Of a DNA stretch of 64,000 nucleotides, positions 47,301 through 58,000 are shown piece after piece. This stretch comes from Ostrinia nubilalis (taxonomy: Eukaryota; Arthropoda; Insecta; Lepidoptera; Crambidae): NCBI RefSeq assembly GCF_963855985.1, contig NC_087092.1:1550001-1614000 (forward strand), in the 5' to 3' direction. The notes beneath the pieces are model-generated. The model saw only the letters and a program-made list of their open reading frames with translations, ran no database searches and was not told where the DNA came from. The position numbers were made by a program, and so were the translations under genes. The first letter of the stretch is position 1. The number at the start of each line of letters is the position of its first letter.

Positions 47301-50300
47301 TAAAAATGTGACGTAGTAACATGAAAAGCTGCATGTAAGATATTATCTGTGTACAATGGTTAGAATGGTTAGTAGGGGCAGCCGAAGCGGGGATTTCGGG
47401 ACTTACTAAAGAGTGGCAGACTAACATACAAGGAAATACTTTGTACCTGGTTGATTACCTCTAAGTATGAATTTTTGATATAAAACGGCATTAGTTCTTA
47501 TGCCTCTCACCCAAAAAATACCTCAATTAAGCCCAAATTTGAGACCGCAACCAAACTTTGAGTGACGATGGAAACTAGCCTAGATGGAGGACACATGAAA
47601 TTGAACTTCTGCTTCTTCATTGATAAAGACTTATCATTTACCATACCTTATCATTTTGTATTCCATTTTCAAGTCACTTTTTTTTCGCTTACTGTAAAAC
47701 AAAACGTGGGATTTTTTTAAATCTCAGGTCTTTTGAACGCACATCTGAACGATGTCTGGTTTTAATTTCTTCAGTTACTCCGTGACCATGACGCTTGCAA
47801 CAGTGCCAAAATATTGGAAACTCAAATCTAAGGTACATGGTAGCAATCCCGTCAGTAATAATAATAGAAAAATGTCTTGAAAAATAAGTAAATCGTATAT
47901 TACTTTATGTAACTAATTTTATTATGTATCATACTTATAACTAATCACTTCATTCAGAACTAGAAAACGATTCCAAGGATTCCACTTTTCTTCAATAGAT
48001 GATCAAGATAAAGAGGTAGGTATTTATTATAAATTGCTCTTCCACCATTTCAATTATTATATCTTACATCTTACTTGATGAAATCTTTTTCAATTTTATT
48101 TACATGGTCATAACATTTTCACCATTCCCCTGCACCAATTTGTGAGATACACCTGAAACCCCTAAGAATAATATTTAAAAAAAACCCTTCTGACGCAGTT
48201 AGGTAATAAACTAAATGTATCGCGCTTTAAAATCAAAGATTGACTTTGAATTATGCCTTATTTTACAATACACATTGAAAACAATATGACTTGCTTGAGC
48301 TTTTTCGACTTTTTCACTAAAATAACAAATAGGCATGAAGAGATTACAAAATTTCTGCAGCGACTGACAGTTCACTTGATTTACTTTGACAGGTGACAAT
48401 AAATCCATAGACATTTGCCATATGAAAGACACACTTTTTCAATATTTTTGTTTGCCATGAGATTCTGGTACACCTATACCTATCATTTAATGAAAAGATA
48501 AACTAAATTTTTTCAGCACAACGAAAATCAGCTTTGGCGCGTAGCAATGCAACGTGACAACTGCAGTTCGGACTTCTTTATGCGTCCACTACACATACAA
48601 TAAAATTCGAACTATCGCACATTTTTTCTTTTTAATTCTAATTCAGTAAAAAATGTTTTTGAAACCCTCATTCATAATTCAAAAGTTATTATCATATGAC
48701 AGAACTTATGACCAGACTATGTACATTGAATATAATATTTTTCTTTTTATCATCAAGCTTAGCAGTCTAATAAGTTACTATGACACTCGAGTTAATCCAC
48801 ATTCAGCACCATAGCCTCCCCTTCTACAAGGCCCTCTACAAATGTCAAAACGTCACTTAACCCTTTTAGCACCAGTTCTTTTGTTTTTGAGAAGATGTAC
48901 CCAAATTTTTATATCAATTAAATTATAGTCCAGTCGTTTGGTACAAATTAACGTGATTACCTGGAAAGTGTTCCGGGAGTTTTGAAAATTGGTGATTAAA
49001 ATAGATTTATTTATAGATTTCGCTATGCTCTCTGTTAGTCTGTTAGTTAAGTGTGATTGCCGCGCTCGTTGCGAAATTGGAAAAATGCTGCTTTAGAGAA
49101 GATTTTTGATAGTTACATTCTTTCCTATTTCGTCGTTACAGCCAAATGACGTTCACTGCTGGACAAAGGCGAGAATCCTTTGGGTTTTCCATAGGTTTTT
49201 CATAATGAACAGTCCTGCGCTGCCCGCATTCAGGTTCTTCCCGCGACCTTTACCAGATCGTCGGTCCACCTAGTAGGAGGCCTGCCCACGCTACGTCTTC
49301 CAGCCCGTGGTCGCCACTCAAGAAATTTTCTGCCCCAATGGCCATCGTCTCTACGAGCTATGTGTCCCGCCCACTGCCACTTGATTTTAGCAATTCTGCG
49401 TGCTATGTCGGTCACTTTGGTTCTCCTGCGGATCTCCTCATTTCTGATTCGATCACGCAGGGAAACCTCGAGCATAGCCCGCTCCATCACCCTTTGGGTG
49501 ACCTTGAGCCTTCTTATGAGGCCCATAGTAAGCGACCACGTTTCAGAACCTTAAACTTTCCTATTTATTTCACGACTAGCTTTTGCCTGCGGCTTCACCA
49601 GCGTGAAATTTAGTGTCACAGATCGGCATAAATTATAGCCTATTTGTTAATCTGGGTTACAAACAATAATATTGTACAGTTTCAACAAAATCCGTTGAGT
49701 AGTTTTTGCGTGAAAGAGTAACAAACCTGAGACACAGGAATCTTCCTAGTTCAGGTATCAACCCACCAACTTTCTTACTTTTTGTTTTTCCTGATTGTTT
49801 GTTATCATATTATCTGTTATGTTGGTGAGAAATAAACATTACTTTACTTTATTTTAAACTTCCAGACATCCAAACTTTCGCATTTACCTATAATATTAGT
49901 AGGATACAATTATTGTAATGTAGAAACAAACAAGACAAAAAAAAATGTATACCTTCAGCAACGCGAATTTTTTTATACTTCAGCATATTTAGGACACCCG
50001 GCAGCGTGTCCTGCCATGATCAAAGAAAAAAGAACTCGCAATTTAGCAGGTACATTAATTTGACTGTTTCACAACTCTAAATCTATTTAACTTACTACAT
50101 TACACGAAATTTATCACATTTATCAAAGCTTCTTATCTTGTCTATGTCCCAAAAATTATAAAATGAAAAAAGTAGTTGTCAAAAACCTTTTTTAAGGCGG
50201 ATTTTTTTCAATAAGGCGGGCGCGCGCGCGGCTATAAACGAGGTCACAAAATTCGGAAAGAACATAGCGAAATCTATTTATTCACCAATTTTCAAAAATT

Positions 50301-53300
50301 CCGGAAAACTTTCCAAGTAAAATTAACAAATAACTGGACTATTTACTCGTTATTGAGCACAGAGACACAAACTTGGTTATTTTTCCAGAAAATTTATATT
50401 TAAGTGCATAAATGTAAAAATGGTTTCATATTGCACAAAATTGGCAATAGGTGGCATGATAATGGTTACTTTTTTAGCGCCTAGTTTGAAAATGTGATTG
50501 AACGATGACAACTAACAACAGTTGTCAGTTAGGTAAAATTTTATTTTAGTTGGAAAAAGACAAAAAGTGGTAAATGGGTTAACGTGCGGGGGCTGCAAAA
50601 TCATGTTGTGACGTCACGCGCGAATATTGGAAATTTTTGAAAATTTTAAAAAGTTCGTAAACTTCTCGAGGCTCTATCTTCGGTAATACTGGATGGATTG
50701 AGGTGAAATAAAAACTAGTGTAATGTGTGTGATCTAAACTTTAAATTAAGTCATAATTTAACTTAATATTACAACTTATGCGTGTTGTCCATTGCACACA
50801 TTTAAAATAAAGTTTGTTTACACTTTGACAGCAATAGACTGACATGCAAGGTGACATGTCAATGAAGTTTTCAGTTACTGTTGCCATTAAAAGAAATTAG
50901 TACCATTAGTTTTCCGCAACATGGCGAGGGTTTTTATGTTCCTGGTCAGGCTATAAAACATTTGTGACAACATTTTGAAAATCAAGACAAACACATTTTA
51001 ACTGACTTTGTACACAAATATAAATAACTTGTACTTACTCATGCAGGTACGTCATGGCGTGCTTCTCGACAAAGTCTACCAGAAGCTCCTTGGTGTCGGA
51101 GTCTACGTTCGCGAAATGCGGCGCCGTGTCCATGTGCTTTATAAACCTCTGTAAATAAACATAAAGAACAATGTTATACATAGAACCAAGTCTTCTCCAT
51201 ATTAGATTAGAAGATATTAGACAAATAAAAATGTTTAGGCAGGTCTGGATGCAGGCCGCTACCAAGCGTGCTATGTAGAAGTCATTGAGGGAGGCCTATG
51301 TTCAGCAGTAGACGTCCTGTGGCGGAAATGATGATGATGAAAAATGTTTAGTCTTATAAATTATCTTTGTAATAATCAACCAAGATATAAATACAAAATT
51401 AAAACCTATAAGTTGTTATTATTTTTATCCACTTAATCCAAACAAAGTATAACTTTTAAATGAAATCAGGGTATGGTTTTCCCCTTTTTAATGAGTTATT
51501 ATAAATAATACTTATTGATGGAGTTCAGAACAATGGAATGTAATCTAGTGACGTTATTAATATCGATAATATGGGCAATCGCCGCCATAAAAACGATAAA
51601 CTTTATAACATAGTGTTGTTGATAGATATTCTAGAATATTCTATATTATTATAAACAGTCCTTGAAAGGTCGAATCAAACAAAGAAGAAAATATTGTTTA
51701 CATAATTCAGAAGGACTTTATCACATGATTTTTATTTACTTTTATTGATATGCTTATAAATTACTACAAGAGTTCTCACAGCTAACATGATATGAACATA
51801 ATAAATAAATAGACATTGCAGTTATCAGATCAATCACCTGACCCACGTGAGAAAGCCAATATAAAAAAAAATGATGAGTAAAGAAGTCAATTTCAAAGAC
51901 CATCTTTCAAACTATGCAGCTATCATAGTCTACACCACCAATGCGCCATATCCCGTCAGCGTGGTGACTTTCTTGAGCTACCCAATGATTACATTTTCGT
52001 TGCCCGCAACAAATTGGTTGCGCAATCAAGCTGATACCAGCCGGGCTAGGATGCGCGACATGATGCAATCTTATCGATGATTTTAAACGACAAATGTATG
52101 AGTTTATAGTGTAAAATCGATAAAATGCCGAAATAAAAACTTATAACGGCGCGCATCCTAGGTCTACAGGTGATTTTCTCTCCTTAACTTTAATATGTTA
52201 CAGTCAAAACTCTTTATTCAGCACAATGTGGCGGACAAAGCAAAAGTGGACATGACTATCTTAAAAATATGCTGAACATGCCTGTTTTGACATGACACAA
52301 ACGTCATGTCGAGAAGCTGGTTTTCAGCGGGAACCAAGTTTTGACTGCAACATATACATTTAGTTGATGAGTTTACTAATGGTGTACCATGTCTTAATAA
52401 GATAGTGCCCTAACCCTCACCTGATACTGCCTCTGCACCCTCTCCGACAGCTCATCCACGCTCATGACGTTCGCGCACTTGATGACGTCCATTATAAAGT
52501 TGTGCGCGAACGCTCGCGCGTCTCGCTCCACCTGCGTGCCCAGCGCTGGGAAGCGCACGCGAAAGTCCTGCTTCATGCCCTCATTCACCATGGAAGGGAT
52601 CTTGAACTCGGGGGGGCGCTTCTCAGGCGTGTGCTCGTGGTCATCTAGACAAATTAAGGAAAACAAAGATCAAAATCAAAAATATTTTATTCAATTTAGA
52701 ACAGGCACTTATGAACGTCAAAATACAGTAAAAAAATAGTAACCCTTAAGGGGCACTTTACATGTTTCCTTATCTTTTGGCCCTACCATATAGGTCAAAA
52801 ACTACGCATCTCATCTTAATTTTATGCAAAGGACATTGTGTGCTGTATCAAAGATACTAAATTGGGGATAAAGTGTTTTTAATTATCATATCAACATAGA
52901 TGTGCCCTCTAAGCAGAGATTGGAGCCAGGACATGGAGCATGCAGGAGTGTGGTAGAAGACAGGCACAGATTATCCAATATTCAGCATGATGACTAGACC
53001 TAAGAAGGCTGCTAGTATTCTAGACTAGCCTGGCCAATCTAAGGGGAGAAAATATGTTACACACAGTAGCAAAATCAGATCTCAATCAGTGGGAAAAAGC
53101 AATCATGGATGTTCTGAGGTGGAATTGTGTAAAGCAATCGTTATCATTTGACAGTTCATAACGTACGATTATTCTGTCAAACGCTTTGTTTAACTGACTT
53201 TATCGTATGTTATGAACTGTCAAATGATTACGATTGCTTTACACAATTCCACCTCAGTCTGTTGCCATTATTTCTATGCAGCTTATATTATAATGTAGGA

Positions 53301-54480
53301 TTTACCTGAACTACTTTTCTTAAACACGCTGAATTTGAGCAGGTTAGCCTTCTTTAAAGTTTCACTCTGGCGTAGACGCTTCTCCTCAAACTTGGAGAAT
53401 GACGAATGAGATGACAGTTTGAGTCCACGGTCTGGTTTCTTCTGCTCCGGCTTTGGAAGGGTTGCAGAAGGATTTGTTGAGGCTTTTTCTGTTTATAAAT
53501 AAAGATATTGTAAATAGCCAGTATTATTATATCACACTTCATCACTATGTTAATCTTTTGTAATTAATTGTAATAAACAAATCAAATAAAATTTTAAGAA
53601 ACAGGTGTGGTGTTAAGTCCCACTATCATTTACAATTATTTGAAACTTCCTGTAATCAATTTAAACTCTCAAGGCACTACACACCTTGGCAATTATCAGA
53701 TGTTATGTCAAAAATTACTTTATCAAAACCATTGTTATGTGATAATATTGCATGAAGGTTAAGTTCACTTTATCTGTGATAGAATCAAATCACAGATTGG
53801 AATACTTAAACAACAGTAACTTACAAGTAAATTATAATGAATCTCTTTATATTCCAACTGGTATTAAAGATAATTCTTTAAATAATGTGAACATTATCAT
53901 TGACCTTACTTTCATTTCTTGTTCTAATAAGAAACATTTCAGGGTGAATAAAGTAAAATAAAAATAAAATAAAATTTATGGAGAACAAAGCAGGTATTTG
54001 ACCGCAATTGCACCTGATGTAAGTGAGAAGCAGTCTAGGATGATACATATCTGCCGTGTAAGTGCCTGTTCACTCTCACCTTGAAAATGTAACTTGATGT
54101 CTAGGAATAGGTTTTATAAATGTTTCAATAGTTTGAATGTGATCTGTGTATGTACAAGAGAGAATATTGTGTTGAGTAAGTTCTGATGATGTGAGAATAA
54201 ATTTTAACAGGAACAAAGGTTAAACCTTCCAAACAAGACGGTATGAAAAGTAATTTATCGAAAAAATTGGTGAGATACAGGCCAAGAGCTTCCTCATTGT
54301 GGATAAAAAAAAGTAAAAAAAAAAACACGAACCTGCTCTCCGCTGCCTCATCATCTGCTCGCGGTGGCACTTGGAGCAGTAGCCCTGCCACTGCGGGTTG
54401 CCGAAGTAGTCGCAGCCATTCTTGCACTTCAGCTCGCTCTGGTCGATCCGCAGCGACGGCATCTTCGACGCGAAGCTCAT
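38317..54480 (-). CDS. Rabex-5: Rabex-5 (RABGEF1), Rab5 guanine-nucleotide exchange factor, ten coding exons
   Basis: Exons on the minus strand: 54480-54333, 53488-53306, 52644-52421, 51148-51039, 44668-44502, 43368-43235, 42469-42359, 41748-41638, 39929-39795, 39279-38317. All have GT/AG borders and phases that agree, giving 2,286 nt = 761 residues. The N-terminus has an A20-type zinc finger (C19-x3-C23-x11-C35-x2-C38), a ubiquitin binder. Residues about 75-185 match the linker and helical bundle; about 186-396 form the VPS9 domain, keeping the SADDLLP aspartate and [10 protein letters not shown] tyrosine known to be needed for Rab5 exchange. Exon 9 plus [20 protein letters not shown] matches the coiled-coil/Rabaptin-binding tail. 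The last 300 residues extend beyond the 491-residue human protein and carry five DPF motifs. The start could be ATG 54462 instead; an acceptor near 54497 suggests a 5' UTR intron. Confidence 0.93.
39563..39709. repeat. 'CGCCCGTATTCACAAAC' MITE, copy 2
   Basis: Relative of 16612-16753 in the same orientation, with ends CGCCCGTATTCACAAACAT and GTGAATACGGGTG. It lies in the last Rabex-5 intron, about 86 bases downstream of the exon 9 donor. Non-coding. Confidence 0.8.
39757..39800. repeat. 22-bp tandem duplication across a Rabex-5 splice donor
   Basis: Two adjacent copies of GGTGACGGCTACATACCTCG plus AA (39757-39778, 39779-39800), followed by a partial third (GGTGACGG). On the minus strand each copy contains the last bases of exon 9 and its donor, GTCACCTTCGAG|GTATGT. 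Using the distal donor would add 22 bases and shift the frame. The proximal donor (exon ends at 39795) gives the family-matching protein. Confidence 0.85.
39944..41019. mobile_element. Composite: TTAAGGCTGGTGTTAGGC MITE with a nested element
   Basis: The ends TTAAGGCTGGTGTTAGGC (left) and CTAAAACCAGCCTAACA (right) are inverted. Both flanking halves contain 'CGCTGACGTCGGTC'-like words. The middle is the separate element at 40078-40854. It lies in the intron between Rabex-5 exons 8 and 9. Confidence 0.6.
40078..40854. mobile_element. 777-bp element with ~38-bp inverted ends
   Basis: CTATAGTCTATCCAATATAG and the following bases to 'GACAGCT' (40078-40116) reappear as the exact reverse complement at 40816-40854. 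The interior is AT-rich and lacks a transposase. A target duplication is not obvious, so the class is undecided. It lies in Rabex-5 intron 8. Confidence 0.75.
41241..41346. repeat. Small MITE with GCGCG-CATCCTAGG ends, copy 1
   Basis: 'CAGCCGGGCTAGG' near the left end and 'GGCGCGCATCCTAGGCCTAC' at the right are imperfectly inverted. A relative is at 52038-52168, with shared internal words (AAAATCGATAAAATG). Both sit in Rabex-5 introns. Confidence 0.6.
42113..42347. mobile_element. Palindromic hAT-like MITE next to a Rabex-5 splice donor
   Basis: Arms of about 105 bases start CAGAGTAAATACAAATGAGT and close at ATTTACTCTG, with a GC-rich middle (GCGCGCACGCACACACTGAC). It is flanked by TAGATAC on both sides (42106-42112, 42348-42354), seven exact bases and eight with one mismatch, fitting hAT. 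On the minus strand the element starts at position +12 of the intron after Rabex-5 exon 7, so the right target duplication overlaps the donor region (GTCAGTATCTA). Confidence 0.85.
43066..43175 (+). repeat. Dispersed repeat, copy 2 of 2 in window
   Basis: Relative of 3405-3515: 'ACAAACTTGACCTTCATTGG', 'GCGGTCAAGCTGTAGATCC', 'GGCTACACAGGAGTTGCAG'. It lies in Rabex-5 intron 6. Family unknown. Confidence 0.75.
43434..43601. mobile_element. GC-rich palindromic MITE, copy 1
   Basis: Left end GCGCTCCTGCACACGA pairs with the right end TCGTGTGCGGGAGC. The interior alternates GCGCCG words around an AT-rich 'GAAATTATGCTTTGATGG' core. A relative is at 44855-45035. Lies in Rabex-5 intron 5. Overlapping 65-117 codon frames are by-products of the GC-rich repeat. 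Confidence 0.75.
43903..44592 (-). repeat. 110-bp tandem repeat spanning the Rabex-5 exon 5 splice donor
   Basis: About 6.3 copies with a 110-bp period. The donor GTGAGT (ACTCAC on plus) recurs at 44496, 44386, 44276, 44166, 44056 and 43946. In transcript direction each unit is 88 nt identical to the last 88 nt of exon 5 (CTGGGATGGGTGGGCGAG ... CTATCAGCG), then 22 nt of intron starting GTGAGTGTG and ending CCAGCAG. Copies look identical except one change in the outermost partial copy. Because 110 is not a multiple of three, retained copies run through all three frames to a TGA, which explains the 100-150 codon frames reported across the array. Confidence 0.92.
44701..44850. mobile_element. 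MITE 32 bases upstream of the Rabex-5 exon 5 acceptor
   Basis: CTCAGTCAATACCTGAGGTA and the following 'TGAGTGGCACGGGA' are inverted at the right end (TCCCGTGCCGCTCTCATACC ... CTGACTGAG). It is 150 bp and non-coding. Only 32 bases of native intron (44669-44700) lie between it and the acceptor, so the branch point may fall at or inside its edge. Confidence 0.75.
44855..45035. mobile_element. GC-rich palindromic MITE, copy 2
   Basis: GCGCTCCTGCACACGACGCC and GTCGTGTGCAGGAGCGC are inverted ends; the core 'GAAATTATGCTTTGATGG' is shared with 43434-43601. It starts almost directly after the MITE at 44701-44850, in Rabex-5 intron 4. Confidence 0.75.
45533..45690. repeat. 15-16 bp minisatellite (AATGCCAACTTCTC)n
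   Basis: Roughly ten units of AATGCCAACTTCTCR with small variations (GCTCGC, AAAGAC, GCGAAATT). A 68-codon plus frame and a 60-codon minus frame read through it as a by-product. Lies in Rabex-5 intron 4. Confidence 0.85.
45869..46131. mobile_element. MITE with CAGGGTG ends and TA duplication, copy 2
   Basis: Same ends and interior as 8102-8358 (CAGGGTGTTTGGTAAATGGG ... AACACCCTG), flanked by TA (45867-45868, 46132-46133). It keeps 'GTCGGCTCATATACCC', part of which is lost in copy 1. Tc1/mariner-type MITE in Rabex-5 intron 4. Confidence 0.85.
49136..49556 (-). pseudogene. RTE-type reverse transcriptase, C-terminal fragment
   Basis: The minus strand encodes the end of an RTE-like retrotransposon protein: [37 protein letters not shown] and [17 protein letters not shown]. 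These phrases are typical of insect RTE-type ORF ends. The frame breaks after 'VAGR' and the catalytic domain is missing, so this is a 5'-truncated, decayed copy. Related scraps lie at 6908-7010, 51235-51325 and 61895-62459. Confidence 0.8.
49573..49725 (+). repeat. Short retroposon of the CTGCGGCTTC family
   Basis: Starts 'GCTTTTGCCTGCGGCTTCAC', contains 'TTATAGCCTATTTGTTAATC' and 'AAATCCGTTGAGTAGTTTTT', and ends 'GAAAGAGTAACAAAC'. Same family as 59245-59455. Sits beside the RTE fragment. Confidence 0.65.
51235..51325 (+). repeat. RTE-type 3' tail, opposite orientation
   Basis: Contains 'TGGATGCAGGCCGCTACCAA', 'GAGGGAGGCCTATGTTCAGC' and 'AGTAGACGTCCTGTGGC', then a GATGATGATGA run: the sense-strand version of the tail seen at 61895-61995. 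In Rabex-5 intron 3, just upstream of exon 4 in transcript direction. Confidence 0.7.
52038..52168. repeat. Small MITE with GCGCG-CATCCTAGG ends, copy 2
   Basis: 'CAGCCGGGCTAGGATGCGCG' at the left and 'CGGCGCGCATCCTAGG' at the right are inverted. Relative of 41241-41346. In Rabex-5 intron 3. Confidence 0.65.
52668..52795. repeat. 3'-end retroposon fragment related to 14213-14420
   Basis: Shares 'GATCAAAATCAAAAATATTT', 'CACTTATGAACGTCAAAATA' and 'GGGGCACTTTACATG' with 14213-14420. Starts about 25 bases upstream of Rabex-5 exon 3 in transcript direction, close to its acceptor. Confidence 0.65.
53114..53257. mobile_element. Palindromic MITE in Rabex-5 intron 2
   Basis: CTGAGGTGGAATTGTGTAAA and about 40 more bases are inverted at the right end (GCTTTACACAATTCCACCTC), with a loop of about 40 bases. 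It ends about 50 bases from exon 2's donor at 53305. Target duplication unclear. Confidence 0.8.
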
Positions 54481-55081
54481 GTACTTGTACGACCGCTGCA
54501 AGTTAGGCCCGTACCACATACTCACTCGAATCCCTCACACAAACTTCAAAACCCTACACTCGTACAGCCTACCCAAAAACAGGCTGATGATCTCAACCCA
54601 TCTTACGTTAAAGTCACGAATGATAACACTTTCACAGCGTAAATAATTAACATACATCGCAGAGTTACACGTTAACGGCGGCCGTTGAACGATTTTCATC
54701 GTTATATAGGCTACTCTTATCATGAAAATGTACTTGAGTAACAGCGATAACCAAATCAATCTTGACAAAGCTGTACACGTAAAAATATTAAGAATCAGAA
54801 GGTAAATTCGCTACAACTTAGTCCGAAATTGTTTATGAAACTTACCTCTTGGTCAAACACTTTATAATTTCACTTTTTAATTAAATTAAATGGATTATTA
54901 CACAAAAACTGCAACTGCATAGTACCTCCAACAATGACAACAAAAAAAATATTTTGACGTTTTTTTTACTGACGTTTTGGCTGTTGACATTTGTTTTTTT
55001 TTACATACAGACAGATAGCAGTAACTGACCCAAGGACTTTCCCCAAGGTATAAATTATAAATTCAATTTATTTGTTTTTAT

Positions 55082-58000
55082 TTAATGCGCATTTTCCTGA
55101 AAGTTAATTCTAGCGCCTAAAAGCTTCTTTCTCACAGGTAACGAATGGTACCACACTTCATTCGTCGGCGGATTCATGAGTAAGATGCTGCCATGCTCTA
55201 AGAGTATTTTAACTGCAAAAAAGAGAAAATACAATACTTTAATATTATTCTCACTGTTGAATAGTACATATTTTATCCAAAAATTAATTTCCAAAAATAG
55301 TAATTTGTTTGTCTTTGTTTTCCATTTATCTTTGATGTTGTTTTATTGATGTTTCCATAGCAACAAGAAACTGTAAACAGAAGTGCTGTGCTTGTGACTA
55401 ACAAAATAATTTATTTTACGCCACAAAACCATGGAATACTTGCAAATTAAAGACGGACAATATACGAAAACAATATACACAATAGTAATGTTTAGTTATC
55501 TGTTATTATTTTGTTCTCAATAACTTTGAAACTTCTATGCAAATAGGTAGATACGGTCAGCAAAACAATGTTAAACAATCATAGGCAATTCTATAATGAT
55601 GACGAAATAACCAAAGTAGTAGATACCTAGGTACCACACATACCACTTACTAAGTTAGATGAGTCTATAGACTATAACTATACCTAACTTAATTAAATGA
55701 ACCAAAAAAAATAGATTAGGTATGCCATATTATGTAAGTAGATATGCCTACCTACATGAGTCCACAATCTATCTACTTAAAAATTCTTCCTTAAATTGCG
55801 CAACAAAAACATTATCTATGACATAAACTAACCCAACCCAAGATTTGCAACATCAATCATCGCACCCATGCGGAAATAATGGTAACAACATCATTAAAAA
55901 CGTAATTCGATAAACGAACATTATCATAAACCCTCGCCGTTGTATCTGTGCCAGGTCAGAATCCGTTAAACGGGACGTAGATTAGATTAACGATTGCAAC
56001 GATAAAGATTATTTGATAACATCGTGAAATAGCGGTTTATCTTTCGACTGACAAAAGATTACGAAAAAGTACCTACTTAACAATAATTTTCTTTGTTAAT
56101 AAATACTCAACAGACGAAATATACGGCTTTTATCTGTGTGGTGCCTATTTGCCACGCGCCAGGCATAAGTAATCCACTTGCACGAGTGGCTTTATGGCTT
56201 TTCTATCGCCCAAAGACGTGTAGGTAAACAGGCACTTGACGACTCATCCGTTATGTCATCAAGATAAAACATTAACACAAAGACATTCTTCAGCCTTACC
56301 TTAGGCTAATTTAACGACGTGAACACTTAGCTAACCTATTTTCAGACTGAAAAGGATACACGAGTAATTATCAATAACGCAGTGCGCACAGTCGTTTCTA
56401 GTACGTAGCATCTAATTAAAATAGGACACTCAGCGGACTCATGTACAACGTCCTTTTGCTACCCACTTGTTTACTTACACTCCTCGAACCTAATCTATTA
56501 TGATAATCAATCACAATAAAGGACTTCTATAATGTATTATCATGTTAAATCGAGGTGATCGTCAACCAAACAAATAGGTAATACCCATTTCAAAATCGTA
56601 TCCTGTAACCAATGTTCATTTTCAGATAAAAGAAGCTCGGTTTGAGGACGCAATAAAAGCACTGAACGACGCCATCAACTTCAACCCAAATCGTGCTGGC
56701 TTGTCCTTGCTCGGATATTGCTACTTTAGAACACAAGCATTCGTCGAAGCTGCTAATTGCTATGAACAATTAACGGCAATGCACCCTGATGTGCCCGAAT
56801 ATAAACTGTATTTTGCACAAGCTCTCTACGAAGCCTCCATGTTTGATGAGTCTTATAAAGTCACGATGCAAATCAATGCACCAGAATTAGAGCGGAAAGT
56901 TATTAAATTGCAATCTGCTATAAAATATGGGGAAGACGATACAATAAGTGCTAAAGGACTTGTAGAATCATACCCTCAAGAAGACCCTGACAAAGATATA
57001 AACCTGGGATGTCTCCTATTCAAAGAGAATCAGTATGAAGAAGCACTGCAGAAATTTTCTAGAAGTCTCAATGTTTTGGGATTCAATGCGCACTTACATT
57101 ACAATGTAGCTTTATGTTACTTTAGATTGAAAGAATATCCACAAGCCCTAAAACATATCACTCTTGTTATCGAAAGAGGTATTCGAGATCACCCAGAATT
57201 GGCTGTCGGTATGCAAGCTGAAACATCTGAAGTAAAATCTGTCGGTAACACATTGACTCTACACGAGACAGCGCTGACTGAAGTATTCAATTTAAAAGCT
57301 GCTATCGAATATCAGTTGAAAAATATCGAGTCTGCAAGAGAAGCACTAAGCGACATGCCACCAAGACATGAACACGAACTTGATGCAGTAACATTGCACA
57401 ATTTAGCACTCACTTCAATCGACATAAAGCCAACCGACGGCTTTGAAAAACTTCATTTTTTGCTACAACAAGATCCTTTTCCACCAGAAACCTTTGCTAA
57501 CTTACTGCTTCTTTATTGCAAATTTGAATATTTTGATTTAGCAGCAGACGTGTTAGCTGAAAACGCTCAGTTTACATACAAATATTTAACCCCGTATTTA
57601 TACGACTTCTTAGATGCTATAATCACAAGCCAAACTTCACCAGAGGAAGCATTTCAAAAGTACGAAGACATTGCTTCGAAACATGCTGAGCAATTACGAA
57701 AGCTTACAAAAGTAGTCCAAGAAAGTCGCGCTCAAGGTGATAATGACCAAGTTAAAAAAGCCGTTGTAGAATACGAAGAAGCTTTGGAAAGATACATACC
57801 GGTAGTTATGGCACAAGCGAAGATTTATTGGGATATGGAGAACTATGGACAAGTTGAGAAGATATTCCGGAAATCTGTGGAATTCTGCAACGAATCTGAT
57901 GTCTGGCGTCTGAATGTAGCCCACGTATTGTTTATGCAAGAAAATAAATACAAGGAAGCTGCTAGCTTTTACGAGCCAATAGTAAAAAAGCAGTATGACA

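Larger units (their letters stand above)
46567..50951. mobile_element. Possible 4.4-kb DNA element bounded by GCCTGACCAGGAAC ends
   Basis: GCCTGACCAGGAACATAAAA ACCC at the left is repeated inverted at the right (50927-50951), flanked by TATA on both sides (46563-46566, 50952-50955). The interior has no transposase that I recognise. It contains an RTE fragment, a short retroposon and an inner inverted pair (about 48940-49025 and 50255-50340, both with 'AAAATTGGTGA' and 'GATTTCGCTATG'). It may instead be two separate smaller elements with similar ends. It fills much of Rabex-5 intron 4. Confidence 0.45.
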
